Shown here: piece after piece, positions 1 to 10,284 of the stretch
Layout: each line of letters opens with the position of its first letter
Position numbering within the stretch: position 1 is the first letter of the stretch
Origin: Apoda limacodes
Lineage: Eukaryota; Arthropoda; Insecta; Lepidoptera; Limacodidae
DNA length: 64,000 nucleotides
Assembly (NCBI GenBank): GCA_946406115.1
Contig: OX291545.1
Span: forward strand, 1,674,001-1,738,000
Direction of reading: 5' to 3'
The notes under the pieces: model-generated
Database searches by the model: none
The model's input: only the letters and a program-made list of their open reading frames with translations
Told to the model about the DNA's origin: nothing
Translations under genes and position numbers: made by a program

Positions 1-202
1 ACTTTTCCGACTACGTTTTTTAAGTTGATCGACTATTACTCATAAGTTGTAAAGCCTTAGCTTAGTTATGACTTAGCTATAATAGATTTCCTTTTAATTT
101 TGTTAAATATGCTACCACCAAGATTTTTTTTACACACCCAAGAACAACCACTGGGCTCTAACAAAAATTTGCACTTTAAATCACAATATTTCGCATACAC
201 AT

Positions 203-390
203 CTACCTTACTACAGTCAGGACAAAACTACCTTACTATAGTCGTGACAAAATAAGGTAGTTATGACATGACTGTAGTAAGGTAGATTTTTCATGACTGT
301 AGTAAGGTAGTTTTACTTTATCAATTTACAGCTGTAGCAACAGTAATTAGGATACAGTCATGACAAAACTACCTAACTACCGTCATGACA
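203..390. repeat. Cluster of a ~20-bp motif in direct and inverted orientation
   Basis: A motif of the form CTACCTTACTAYAGTCRTGAC occurs twice in direct orientation (203-226 and 228-252). It then occurs twice as its reverse complement (267-285 and 292-310), and a weaker mixed copy lies at 349-389. The inner copies can pair, so the region could fold into a hairpin. No coding potential is seen. It may be a remnant of a fold-back element or a small satellite seed. Confidence 0.7.
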
Positions 391-1951
391 TTGCCGTAAG
401 AATTCCACGCCAATAACCAAAATAGTAAATCAAAAAAGTTAATCCTTCATAAAAAAGGTAAATTCTTAATCGAAAAGGTAAATTCTTAACGACTCCTTCT
501 CCTCGTATTCACTTATACAAATTCTTATAATAATACTGTGAAACTAACTCCTTGAGGATATTCGTGTTGACAACATCCATTCTTCACTTTCGGCAGCTGT
601 CTTATTGATATATTGCCATCGTGTCATACCTAAAATATAAATTCGTCCAATATACTTCAACCCTTTCTATTTGAACAGCTCCCTGAATTTAGTAGAGAGG
701 CAATAGGTCTATGTTAAGTGGGAAGTAAGCTGGTAACATATCGTGACTGTATCGAAATATAGGGACATAGTTCACGTTACGCGGCGTTGGGTAGCGCTCT
801 GGGAATGGCTAAGATGCGTACTGGAGATATGGGTTTGGTACAATGGAGTTAGTTGAATGGGATGAATAATGGCGAGGAAAATTACGAAACAGATTTGTGT
901 TATGTTGAAATGTTTGCAACACCTTTGAGGAATATAACCGTGAATTGATGTTTTAAAGAGGAACGCATCGCAATACGTTATTCGTCGTCATCGTTTCAGA
1001 CGATCGAAAAAACGTCCACTGCTGAACGTAGGCCTCCTCCGTATGTTTCTACAACGGCCGTTAGAGAGATCTTTACGCTAGCTTTGCCGATCACAGCTGG
1101 CATAGTTGGAAGCGATTAGCGATTTTAATACTAGCACCATGCTTTAATACTCGTATCATAATTAACCTCATTTCATGACAGTCGCATAAATGTTCGCTAT
1201 TGTACTCGGTGCCGTAAGATAATTTATTTAGCAAAAGTTTTCATTTAAAAGACCAAAAGTCGAGCTGCAATATTAATGATGAAATTTTACACGACACTTT
1301 AACGAAATATTCACATTCGAACATAGGTCAGGCAGGATTTTCAAGCTTGGGGCTTATTGGGAACAGTCTCGACTTACTCAAGAGTTATGCCTTCTCTCGA
1401 CTCTGGCGGTCTCGATATCCATTAAACTGTGGTATTATGAAACGGCTTTTTCGATGCATTTCTACCCTCGACTACTCCAGACTACGTAGAATTTGTTTCG
1501 AATGATGAACTAAATAATATCTTCTAAAAGGTTTCTTCTTGGAATTATGCAGAATGTTTTTTTCTCGTCTGTATTATAGAATATACAATACCTACAATAT
1601 GTACAATATACTAAATTATATATTATATAATTATATACACTGTTTTACTGAATCAAGATAGTAAAATATGTGTTATTGGGTTATATTTCCCAAAAGGTAT
1701 TTTTTTTAATCCACAGTGTGGTCTGAGTCTGATGTTAGGGTCACAAAATTTAGCTTAGCTTTAATATTTTGTATTTGCAAGCAGAGGTCTCGTTAGACTA
1801 ACCAATAAAGGAAATGCTTTTATTACTTTTATTACTAAAAATAATTTATTATTTAAAGATTAATATACATCTAAGTGAAAATATTTGTGAGTGCATCGAC
1901 ACTAACTTAAACAAAATGTGATATAATTACATCAATTTACAATAAATGTAC
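391..1951. other. AT-rich DNA with no recognisable gene
   Basis: No open frame of useful length, RNA gene or known mobile element was seen. An AT-rich stretch lies around 1580-1640. A ~27-bp stretch at 571-600 (containing TTCGGCAGCTGTC) recurs in inverted orientation near 5940-5972. The rest is unassigned. Confidence 0.5.
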
Positions 1952-3365
1952 ACACTATTACCTCTCTCCTCTCTAAGGTGATGGAGCGTGTGATCAACAC
2001 ACAGCTTCTAAGATACCTAGAAGTACACGATCTGGTCAGTGATCGTCAATATGGCTTTCGCCACGGTCGCTCGACTGGTGACCTTCTAGTGTATCTCACA
2101 CACCGATGGGCACTAGCCATTGAGAGTCAGGGGGAGGCATTGGCATGTAGCCTGGACATAGCGAAGGCGTTCGATCGGGTCTGGCACCGCGGTCTTCTAT
2201 CGAAATTGCCATCTTATGGAGTGCCCGAGGGTTTGTGCAAATGGGTGGATAGCTTTTTGTCCGGCAGACGCATACGAACCGTAGTTGACGGTAGTTGCTC
2301 TGATAGCATGGACATTAATGCTGGTGTCCCGCAAGGCTCTGTGCTGTCTCCTACGCTGTTTCTACTGCATATCAATGACATGTTGGACATCAACAACATA
2401 CATTGCTATGCAGATGACAGTACTGGAGACGCTTTTGACACGGGTCGTGCAAACATCCCTCGTTTCGATGTGGAGGAAAACCGCGGAGAACTTGTGTCTC
2501 AAATCGAGACCACACTGTCCCAGGTCTCTGAGTGGGGACGGGTAAACTTGGTCCGATTCAACCCTACAAAGACACAAGTGTGCGCGTTCACCGCTAAGAA
2601 AACTCCATTCACTGTGGTCCCACAATTCCAGAACACTCCCCTCTCCATCTCCAAGAGCATTGGGATCCTTGGTGTCGACATCTCCAGCGATGTTCAGTTC
2701 CGAGATCATTTACAAGATAAGGTGAAGCTGGCGTCCAAAAAACTTGGTGTACTCAACAGAGCGAAGCAGAATTTCACGTCGGGGCAAAGGTTGTTACTTT
2801 ACAAGTCGCAAGTTCGGCCCCATATGGAGTACTGCTGCCATCTCTGGGCAGGTGCACCCGGATACCAGCTTGGCCCTTTTGACTCGGTTCAACGACGGGC
2901 TGTGAGAATTGTCGACGATACCAAACTCACTTGCGGTATCGAGCCCTTAAGTCTGAGGAGAGACTTTGCCTCACTGTGTGTGTTCTACCGCTTGTACAAT
3001 GGGTTGTGTTCTGAGGAATTGTTCGAAATGATGCCCACGGCTACTTTCTACCATCGCACCGCTCGCCATCGGCAGGGAATTCATTCTCACACTTTAGAAC
3101 CTAAATGGTCGCGTACGGTGCGGTTTCAGAGAAACTTCCTCCCGCGAACGCTTAAGTTGTGGAATGAGCTCCCTGCCAAGGTTTTCTGCAAGGACTACAG
3201 TATGGAGTTCTTCAAGAAAGAAGTTATTAGATTTCTGAAGGGTCGGCAACGCGCAAGTGATACCCCTGGTGTTGCAAGCGTCCATAGGCTACGGTGACCG
3301 CTTACCATCAGGCGGGCCGTAAGCTTGTTTGCCACCTTAGTGGTATAAAAAAAAAAAAACACTAT
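1952..3365 (+). mobile_element. LINE-A copy 1: 5'-truncated non-LTR retrotransposon with poly-A tail
   Basis: The piece runs from the middle of an ORF2-type reverse transcriptase to a 3' UTR ending in GCCACCTTAGTGGTATAA and an A-run at about 3346-3359. The same 3' end is present in copies at 21708, 33514 and 55140. The sequence ACACTAT occurs at both borders (1952-1958 and 3359-3365) and is a plausible short target-site duplication. Homology with copy 2 begins at about 1957, so the 5' end is truncated, as expected of target-primed reverse transcription. The RT is of the CR1/Jockey type; I do not assign a clade. Confidence 0.9.
1978..3297 (+). CDS. LINE-A reverse transcriptase (ORF2 C-terminal part)
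   Basis: This 439-codon open frame encodes the palm and thumb of a non-LTR retrotransposon reverse transcriptase, which copies element RNA into DNA at a nicked target. Residues seen: motif A as SLDIAKAFDRVWH (Asp at about 60), motif B as AGVPQGSVLSPTLF (115-128) and the catalytic YADD at 144-147. These are followed by a thumb region (GILGVDI, MEYCCHLW). The frame stays open upstream to about 1957 (reading TSLLSKV), so the first ATG at 1981 is internal to the original protein. The endonuclease and RT fingers are missing. No stop or frameshift interrupts what remains, unlike every other RT in this window, which suggests a fairly recent insertion. It is not expected to be mobile because it lacks its 5' half. 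Confidence 0.9.
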   Translation: MMERVINTQLLRYLEVHDLVSDRQYGFRHGRSTGDLLVYLTHRWALAIESQGEALACSLDIAKAFDRVWHRGLLSKLPSYGVPEGLCKWVDSFLSGRRIRTVVDGSCSDSMDINAGVPQGSVLSPTLFLLHINDMLDINNIHCYADDSTGDAFDTGRANIPRFDVEENRGELVSQIETTLSQVSEWGRVNLVRFNPTKTQVCAFTAKKTPFTVVPQFQNTPLSISKSIGILGVDISSDVQFRDHLQDKVKLASKKLGVLNRAKQNFTSGQRLLLYKSQVRPHMEYCCHLWAGAPGYQLGPFDSVQRRAVRIVDDTKLTCGIEPLSLRRDFASLCVFYRLYNGLCSEELFEMMPTATFYHRTARHRQGIHSHTLEPKWSRTVRFQRNFLPRTLKLWNELPAKVFCKDYSMEFFKKEVIRFLKGRQRASDTPGVASVHRLR

Positions 3366-4796
3366 ACTCAAACTATTGTTTATTAAATAAGATGTCAAAT
3401 GGGCATCTTTACTGGTAATTTTACCTACATAAATAAACGATACAACTTTAAATAGAGTAGCCTTAAAGCTGATGTCATAGTACTATCAGAGATAACATGC
3501 TCACCTTTTTACTATCTTTTCTAATGGGCTGATGATCGACATAGCTTCAAACAATTGCTACACATATTTGGAAACATAGGGCGTAATAAAACATAGTAAA
3601 TAGGGTATTTGATTATTTGTTTGTGATTATAAATACCTACCCAGTCACTATTTATGTAGACAAATGTTTGAAGCAATGTCAGGAACTGGCTTAGCATCAG
3701 ATTGATTAATTGCATTAATAGAAATTAAAAAATTGAAAATACAACTACTAACCACCTGTGGAACGCAGGTTGCTTATGAATGTTGTAAATGAATCTTTGT
3801 GGAATGGTAGCATATTAGCACCATTTTAATATATTCGATGGACATCACATACCTAATACGATTATCATCATAAACTGTATCAAAAGCAAGGAATAGGTTT
3901 AGGGTTAGATTAATTACTGTAAATGTATTGCTTACAGTTTGCTAAAGGAAGGTAAACTATGTATTACATAAATAATTTATATATCAGGATATCCTGCGTA
4001 GTTATTCTTAGCCTTAATCACAATTGATGAACAAAAAGTCAGATTGTCAGTTGTCAAATTTTTCATGTTTCTAAAGGTACGAACTTGTCTTTTTGATTCA
4101 CAAATATAGATAGGTATTTTATTAATACAATTTCAAACCATTTTAAGTATAAACACTCAAATACATATAACTTTTCTGCAGAAAATTTTCTTCTCGGCAC
4201 ACTTTATACTCTCGCTTGAATTCATGCAATGGAAAAACTTTGCGTTGTAAAAGTACCGAAAAGGTGCGTTCATAAAACCGATTATTTTGATTTAGTAGGA
4301 ACTGACACTTCAACTCTCGAGTTATTTGCTCAAGACTTCGATTAGACGATATCACGAGAAATCCGTTAGCTTTCATATTGCGGAATGTTATCCAGAGCCG
4401 AGAGGCGAGATATTCTTCCGTACATTATGCTCCCGAGAACGCAAGACCCGAGGACTCCAGACTTTTCGCAATAAGCCCCCTTGTCACAAACAAGGCATAT
4501 AATATACTTTTATACATAACAAAAGTGCATGAACATTGAACCCTTTTTTTTTTGAAATAAATTTTAAAAACCAGGTACGTTGCTGTAATTTGTTTAACAT
4601 TATTTATATTTACTAATAAGGATAATTACTAATAATCAAATTATGTTTAATGCAGAATTGTAAGGATTAAAATTGTAGATTTCTCTCCATATTTAATTCA
4701 GGAAACCTTGCTTTTAGTCAGAGTGAAAAAACCATGACTAGGTTTACTGTGTCTGATTTTCACTAGAAAAATATAGACGATATCTGAACCCAATTT
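3366..4796. other. AT-rich DNA with no recognisable gene
   Basis: Only short chance open frames are present and none resembles a known family. There is a weak minus-strand donor-like sequence (GTGAGC) near 3490. No RNA gene or repeat family was recognised. Confidence 0.5.
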
Positions 4797-4905
4797 TCCA
4801 TAAAACGGGAACAATGCAAAACAACTCCGTCAATTACCGGTTCTCGCACTGACCAGCAATATATGTACTACAGGCCACGAGCTGATGCAGCTAATCCAGA
4901 CACTA
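4797..4905 (+). repeat. Dispersed repeat, copy 1 of a pair with 8858-8960
   Basis: The block containing CCATAAAACGGGAACAATG and GTCAATTACCGGTTC recurs at 8858-8960 in the same orientation, about 4 kb away. Both continue to a shared GCAGCTAAT-like end. A shorter trace (AATAAAACGGGAAC) lies near 9890. The family is not identified; a SINE or a MITE is possible. Confidence 0.55.
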
Positions 4906-6689
4906 TTGGAAAAAGCTTTAGAATATACAGAGGAGAATAGAGATCAAAAACATTCTTACCTGCATGATTTTTAAAGTCTGTAATATGGCATTCTTAAGGT
5001 AGTAACACTTGGATGAAAGGTTTGTTACTTATATAAACATTTGAAAATTGAATAATACCTTTAATTTCGAAATAACTTTTTATTGCAGTACACAATTTTT
5101 GACTGTTATGTCAAAATTGGATTTTGGACAAACAAATTTCCAGAAGATCTGTAAACAAATAATTTATAGCGTGTCAGATTCAGTAGTTCTAAGCATGACA
5201 TGCTTAAAAATCTTTTATTGCCATCTCCTTCTCTACTTTCCCATCATTAACTTTACACAATTTATTGATGGTTTTGTCAAGAAGACTATCCTTTACTATG
5301 CTGTAGGCAGTGACAGAATATGTCGTAATTCTTCCGTTCATATTCTTAACCCAATTATTACTAAAACCTTAACAATTCAATTGACATAGCCAATTACCGT
5401 CGCCTTATAAGGATGCCCATATTATTCTTTTAACTAAGAATACTAACTCTTCCACTTTTCCCACTACAAACCATTTCTATTCACTCCTCCTCCTCCTCTC
5501 CTATCAAAAGTTCTTAAATGCACGATTCTACCTTATCCTGATAATTCGAGTCTTAAAGAAACAACCTTCTTAATCCTTATCAATTCTGTTTTCAGCCATG
5601 ACATAGCATCGCTACTGCTTTAATCGAAATCACTGACCATTATTCGTTTAGCAACGGAAAATAAGCCATTCACTATACTCACGATGACAGACTTCGCAAA
5701 GCATATAATGTTGTCTCTGATATTTTATTCGGATATGTATGTTATCTTAAAATATCTCGAACAAAAAACAAAAAAAACTGAGCACTATCCAATATTACAA
5801 AACAAAAGGTATACGTGAACATATATCGTACGACCACTTTACTGAGAGCTATTATAACATTGAGTTAGTATTCGACAAGGGGTTCGTAGTTTATTGGATA
5901 AGCGTTTCTGATACATACAATATCAACATATAAAGAGGACAGCTGCCGAATGTGAAGAATGATCGGTTATCGCCACACTCCATGCAACACGCCACGCCAC
6001 ACACCACGCCCCGCATCTCAAAGAGTTGTACTATCAACCAGAAATCTTGCAGTAACCGATGTCCTTCTCAGCTGGGTGTCGTTTTTATATTGTTTTCGCC
6101 AACCAATTAATTAATTTTATATTCTATGTATATAATTTATATTATTTTAATTACGGGACTTTATAAAAAAAAAAACAAAACTTATCAATTGGCGAAACAT
6201 TTTATAGGCAGTGTCAACTAATTAAGTTTGCATTGCTTGCAAACGAAAAATGTCTGAAAGTTTTTGGCTGATAGTACAATCGATACGTTTAAGTTTTCAT
6301 TTGTAAACTCAGCGGAAAATATTCGAATAAACGTAAGAGCGTGCAGTTCTCATCTTAGAATATGAATCTACATTAGTGGATGTGCTCGTCAACAACATCG
6401 TAGCAATTAATCACTCTTGAAGTTAGTTGGTACTTGGCTGTCGTATATGAACCTATAATAATTCCTCAAGGCTTCACTTTCCAGAGCGCTCACCACACTT
6501 GGTATTGTGAGATGACAGCTATAGACACGACATGCGGCTTCACTTGCGGAATTTCCTTTGACTGACTCAACATTGTCTTTTCTGAAACTAAAGTCAATTT
6601 CATTGTATAAAATAAACTACACAGTTCTACCCTTTTGGTAATTTATATGTTGTAATAGAGTTCCATCCAGGCAGTAACAAGATCACTAA
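4906..6689. other. Unannotated DNA between repeats
   Basis: No gene was recognised. A C-rich stretch of CCACGCC-like repeats lies near 5975-6015, and an A-run near 6165. The inverted partner of 571-600 lies at 5940-5972. Confidence 0.5.
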
Positions 6690-7770
6690 CCTCTCTATCG
6701 TATAGCCTGCGTTTTCGAGTGTCATTTAGTATTTTTATGTAATATATTGTAAACACTGCCTCTCTAGATCGTATATCCTGTGCCTTTACGGTTTAGTATA
6801 CTTTGTAAACACTGTCTATCTAGATCGTATATCCTGCGCTTTCACGTGTCGTTTACTCTTTATGATATATATTGTAAACACTACCTCTCTAGATCATATA
6901 TCCTGTGCCTTTACGGTTTGGTATACTTTGTAAGCAATGTCTCTCTAGATCGTATATCCTGCACTTTCACGTGTAGTTTCGTCTTTTGATGATATATATA
7001 GTAAACACTGTCTATCTAGATCGTATATCCTGCGCCTTCACGTGTCGTTTACTCTTTATGATATATATTCTAAAAACTGCCTCTCTAGATCGTATATCCT
7101 GTGCCTTTACGGTTTGGTATACTTTGTAAACAATGTCACTCTAGATCGTATATCCTGCACTTTCACGTGTAGTTTCGTCTTTTTGTGATATATATAGTAA
7201 ACACTGTCTATCTAGATCGTATATCCTGCGCCTTCACGTGTCCTTTACTCTTTATGATATATATTCTAAAAACTGCCTCTCTAGATCGTATATTCTGCGT
7301 CATTAAATGTCGTGTAGCCTTTTTATGATATATATTGTAAACACTGCCTCTCTAGATCGTATATCCTTTGCCTTTTTGGTTTGGAATACTTTGTAAACAC
7401 TGTCTATCTAGATCGTATATCCTGCGCCTTCACGTGTAGTTTAGTCTTTTTATGATATAAATAGTAAGCACTGTCTATCTAGATCGTATATCCTGCGCCT
7501 TCACGTGTCGTTTACTCTTTATACTATATATATTCTAAAAACTGCCTCTCTAGATCGTATATTCTGCGTCATTAAATGTCGTGTAGCCTTTTTATGATAT
7601 ATATTGTAAACACTGCCTCTCTAGATCGTATATCCTGTGCCTTTACGGTTTGGTATACTTTGTAAACACTGTCTATCTAGATCGTATATCCTGCGCCTCC
7701 ACGTGTCGTGTAGCCTTTTTATGATATTTATTGTAAACAGTGCCTCTCTAGGTCGTATAGCCTGCGTCTA
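6690..7770 (+). repeat. Tandem array of ~17 units in two length classes (~56 and ~70 bp)
   Basis: The core TCTAGATCGTATATCCTG recurs at about 6691, 6761, 6815, 6885, 6943, 7012, 7081, 7137, 7208, 7276, 7347, 7407, 7477, 7548, 7617, 7671 and 7745. Intervals are either 54-60 or 68-74 bp. Short units carry a CTTTACGGTTTGGTATAC type of linker. Long units carry CACGTGTCGTTTACTC and a TATGATATATAT stretch. Short and long units often alternate, giving a higher-order dimer of about 125-130 bp. The array ends about 260 bp before an LTR-like 3' end and primer-binding site, so it may lie inside an LTR or internal promoter region. It is not coding. Confidence 0.9.
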
Positions 7771-8027
7771 ATTGAATTTACTACAGGTTTTGGTAGTATT
7801 GTAGAGTTTTATTTTTTCTTTGTAGAGTCTTGATACTTTTTATACCTGTAGTATGTAACTAGCTTACTAAGCATAAGATACTTGTACTTTCTGAGCACAT
7901 CCTGATGTCATTCGTGGCGCGCAGTCTTACTGTTTACTTGACGCAATAAACATGTATCTGTGACCAATATAGTTTTACTTGGATATCCTACGATGCATCT
8001 GGTGAGGTTCCAACAAGGAACCTTACA
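7771..8027 (+). mobile_element. 3' part of a retrotransposon LTR
   Basis: The stretch carries an AATAAA polyadenylation signal at 7945-7950. It ends in ...CCTTACA directly before a TGG-starting primer-binding site, which is the normal layout of an LTR 3' boundary followed by the PBS. The LTR's 5' border was not found. It may include the tandem array upstream. The superfamily is probably Ty3/gypsy, judging from the opposing RT fragment next to it. Confidence 0.55.
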
Positions 8028-8041
8028 TGGCGACCCTGCCA
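8028..8041 (+). promoter_or_regulatory. Retrotransposon primer-binding site (tRNA-Arg-like)
   Basis: TGGCGACCCTGCCAG follows the LTR end. It would pair with a tRNA 3' end of the form GGCAGGGTCGCCA. That is close to insect tRNA-Arg, the primer type known from mdg1/412-like gypsy elements. The tRNA assignment is from memory. Confidence 0.5.
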
Positions 8042-8089
8042 GTCAAATAACTAAAAGAAGGATCTAGGAGGATAATTTTTTTATAAACA

Positions 8090-8284
8090 ATGGGGAAACA
8101 ACAATCAAAGGAAGAATAGGAATAAATCATTATCGCGCAAAACGGAGCAGGGAACACAGCTAGTACAGACCAATTGAACTTCCATTTAAATAAAACAAAC
8201 ATAAATGGCCGTGATTTCATTAGTAGTTCTATGTGCAGTTATATACTTTTTGTACCGACGCTACTACTAGCTACTAGGATGTAG
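8090..8284 (+). pseudogene. Broken gag-region start of an LTR retrotransposon
   Basis: An ATG at 8090, about 50 bp after the primer-binding site, opens a frame that begins MGKQQSKEE. It has stop codons at codons 10 and 12 and then stays open (IIIAQNGAGNTAST..., ending at 8284). The Met-Gly start followed by basic and polar residues and a later hydrophobic stretch (CSYILFVPTLLLA) resembles small N-terminal gag or leader proteins of insect gypsy elements. That resemblance is recalled, not searched. The frame ends where an opposite-strand RT fragment begins, so the element is interrupted or rearranged here. Confidence 0.4.
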
Positions 8285-8625
8285 CTCTACTTGGTAATAG
8301 CCTTGAAATAAATTTAAATGTGTTAAATAAATTGAACCGGATAAAGAATGTAATATTTCATTTATATTTGGTAAAGGAAACTTGTCATCTTGAATTTTTT
8401 CATTTACTTTTCCAAAATTTACTACTAGGCGCCATTTTTTCTCATCAGCTTTGTTACTTTTCTTTGGTACTAATAGAATTGGACTAGACCATTCACTGTT
8501 ACTTTTTTCTATAATGTCATTTTCAAGCATATCATTAATTTGTTTTACTATTTCCGCTTTTTGTGATATAGGTACTCGGATAATTTATTATGAACTGGAT
8601 TAACATTATCTTTTATATATAACTT
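8267..8625 (-). pseudogene. Ty3/gypsy reverse transcriptase fragment (N-terminal fingers and palm)
   Basis: On the minus strand an 87-codon frame (8530-8267) reads SEWSSPILLVPKK, WRLVVNFGKVNEK, DDKFPLPNI and LTHLNLFQGYYQVEL. These are the successive conserved blocks of gypsy-type RT up to motif A. The catalytic Asp of motif A is replaced (LNL in place of LDL). Upstream to about 8625 the homology continues in shifted frames (NVNPVHNK, then PISQKAEIVKQIND), which shows at least one frameshift. The fragment stops after motif A, with no YxDD motif, RNase H or integrase. Its strand is opposite to the adjacent LTR and gag piece, so the two cannot be one simple element. Confidence 0.8.
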
Positions 8626-8857
8626 TTTAGTATACCAATACCCATTGAATTTTAAAATCAAGATTAGTTTCAGTACTTAACTGCAAGCATTGATTGCAGC
8701 AGAGAAAGCAGAGTATAAAAAAATCTAGTTAGAGAAAACGTCCAACATTGCAACACTCTGCTTGCACTCAAAATATATATAACTGTGAACATTTACAGTG
8801 CATGGAGTGTTGCCGTAAAATACTAGAATTATGTGATCAATATCTCAACTTGATTTG

Positions 8858-8960
8858 CCATAAAACGGGAACAATGGAACACAATCCCGTCAATTACCGG
8901 TTCACGCCAGTTAGCTGCCGGTACAGTGTCGACCCTGCAGCAGCTAATCTTGTTTGAAGT
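8858..8960 (+). repeat. Dispersed repeat, copy 2 of the pair with 4797-4905
   Basis: Same ACGGGAACAATG and GTCAATTACCGGTTC core as the copy at 4797, in the same orientation, ending near GCAGCAGCTAATC. Confidence 0.55.
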
Positions 8961-10004
8961 TTGAATCTATCTTAAACTTTTAAACATGAACAAAATCAAT
9001 TATATGTTAATAGATTTTTGTAGTGATTATTCAAAATATAATTTTAACTTAACATTTTTCTAAATTTAAGGTTAGATATATAAGCAAGAAGCAACTGGAT
9101 AGACGACAAAAAAATCACAAACATTTTTAATATTACTTTCGTGATTATAAAACGACTAATATAATTTTTTATTCATATGTATAAACATTGATCTGCTCAA
9201 CCTTTTTATAGTTGGTCCTGGTCCTGGTCTTTCATTCTACTACCAATTACTTCAAAGTTGGTAATTTACGACTTATAAGACATATATAAAGCAATTTTAG
9301 TCCAGACCATAGAAAACCGTGAAAAATTTATCTTTGGTCCAGATACACTGTATGTGTTGCAGCGATGGGCTTACCACCTGTCATGCAGGACTAAAGTGGT
9401 TGGTGAAGAGTGGCTGTACCCCAGTGTATACCTAGCCTACTACTACTGGGGAATAAACTGTGAAGGTATACAAACATATACCTATGCATAGGCCAATGCT
9501 TTGAACAAAAAACCAATGTTAAACAAATAACATTTTATTCAGCCCATTATATAATATAAAATATTTTAGTGTTCTCTAAAGTAAACAGTTAAAATATAAT
9601 CAATGTTTACAAGAGTTAAATACGTACCGCATACTTTTTTCGAATAACTTGAGCAACGTTGGGCACGTTGCTTAGTTGTAATATATACGCTACAATACAA
9701 TCAAACAACACTTTTAATTTTTGGAGTTTCTAGGCGTTACAAGTGACAAGTGTCCATGCAAGTTTATGCAACCAAGTAGTAAGCATCGTTGCTTAACTTT
9801 TTGATTTTATTTAACGTTTTTGATAAACGGATGTCACCTCAAGCTCCACAATACGTCAAAATGTTGTCAAACCTTCGGCCAATAACCAATAAAACGGGAA
9901 CTTTAGGAAAAAAATCGTTTGTTTCAAGTTAATGCTCGGACTTATTCGGAAGGAGTTCGATCTTGTAAAATATCGTTGCTACACCAAAGTTATTGTAAAT
10001 AATC
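8961..10004. other. Unannotated AT-rich DNA around a small repeat
   Basis: Apart from the repeat at 9358-9425, nothing was recognised. A few short repeated words (GAGCAACGTTGG, CACGTTGCTTAG, CATCGTTGCTTAAC) lie at 9650-9800. There is no open frame of note. Confidence 0.45.
9358..9425 (+). repeat. Dispersed repeat shared in inverted orientation with 49420-49500
   Basis: GCGATGGGCTTACCACCTGT followed by AAAGTGGTTGGTGAAGAG matches the reverse complement of 49420-49500 with scattered changes. A partial relative is at 56650-56690. The family is unknown. The sequence is conserved enough to be a moderately young interspersed repeat. Confidence 0.5.
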
Positions 10005-10262
10005 CATACTAATATTATAAATGCAAAAGTAACTCTCTGTCTGTCTATCTATCTATCTGTCTGTCTTTCTGTCTGTCTGTCTGTTACCTCTTCACGCCTT
10101 ATTCCCATAGTATAGTTTTTATCACGAAATACTGAAAAGTTCCTGCAGGTATAACCATAACCGAGCGTAAAGAACTAAAGCTGGCTATAGCAAACTTTAT
10201 TAGTATAATTAAGAAGTTACACGCCGATTTCCAAATTTAGGACGGTCGGAGCCGCTGGCAAA
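10005..10262 (+). mobile_element. Helitron-like non-autonomous repeat, copy a
   Basis: It starts CATACTAATATTATAAATGC, contains a (CTGT/CTAT)n microsatellite at 10030-10085 and the phrase TTACCTCTTCACGCC. It ends with GGTCGGAGCCGCTGGCAAA. The same start and end words recur in copies at 10285, 20962 (minus), 23630, 58120 and 61930. The best-kept copy ends in GGGCAAAAGCTAGT, and a CTRR-T terminus is characteristic of Helitrons. The assignment to Helitron-like elements is inferred from this end and from recalled lepidopteran repeats. Confidence 0.55.
10030..10085 (+). repeat. CTGT/CTAT microsatellite
   Basis: Imperfect run of CTGT and CTAT tetranucleotides inside the Helitron-like repeat. Such internal microsatellites are common in lepidopteran elements of this kind. 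Confidence 0.85.
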
Positions 10263-10284
10263 ATTCATTAATTACCAGCTATCC

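Noticed and set aside
4951..4990. 18-nt minus-strand exon before CATGCAG|GTAAGAATG
   Set aside because: The donor is good but the acceptor is weak and there is no composition difference from the flanks.
6780..6989. 69-codon repetitive open frame in the tandem array
   Set aside because: The frame is a by-product of the repeat period in this part and is not kept along the array.
6690..7770. CRISPR-like array
   Set aside because: The genome is eukaryotic, the linkers between cores are repeated themselves rather than unique spacers, and no cas-like genes are present.
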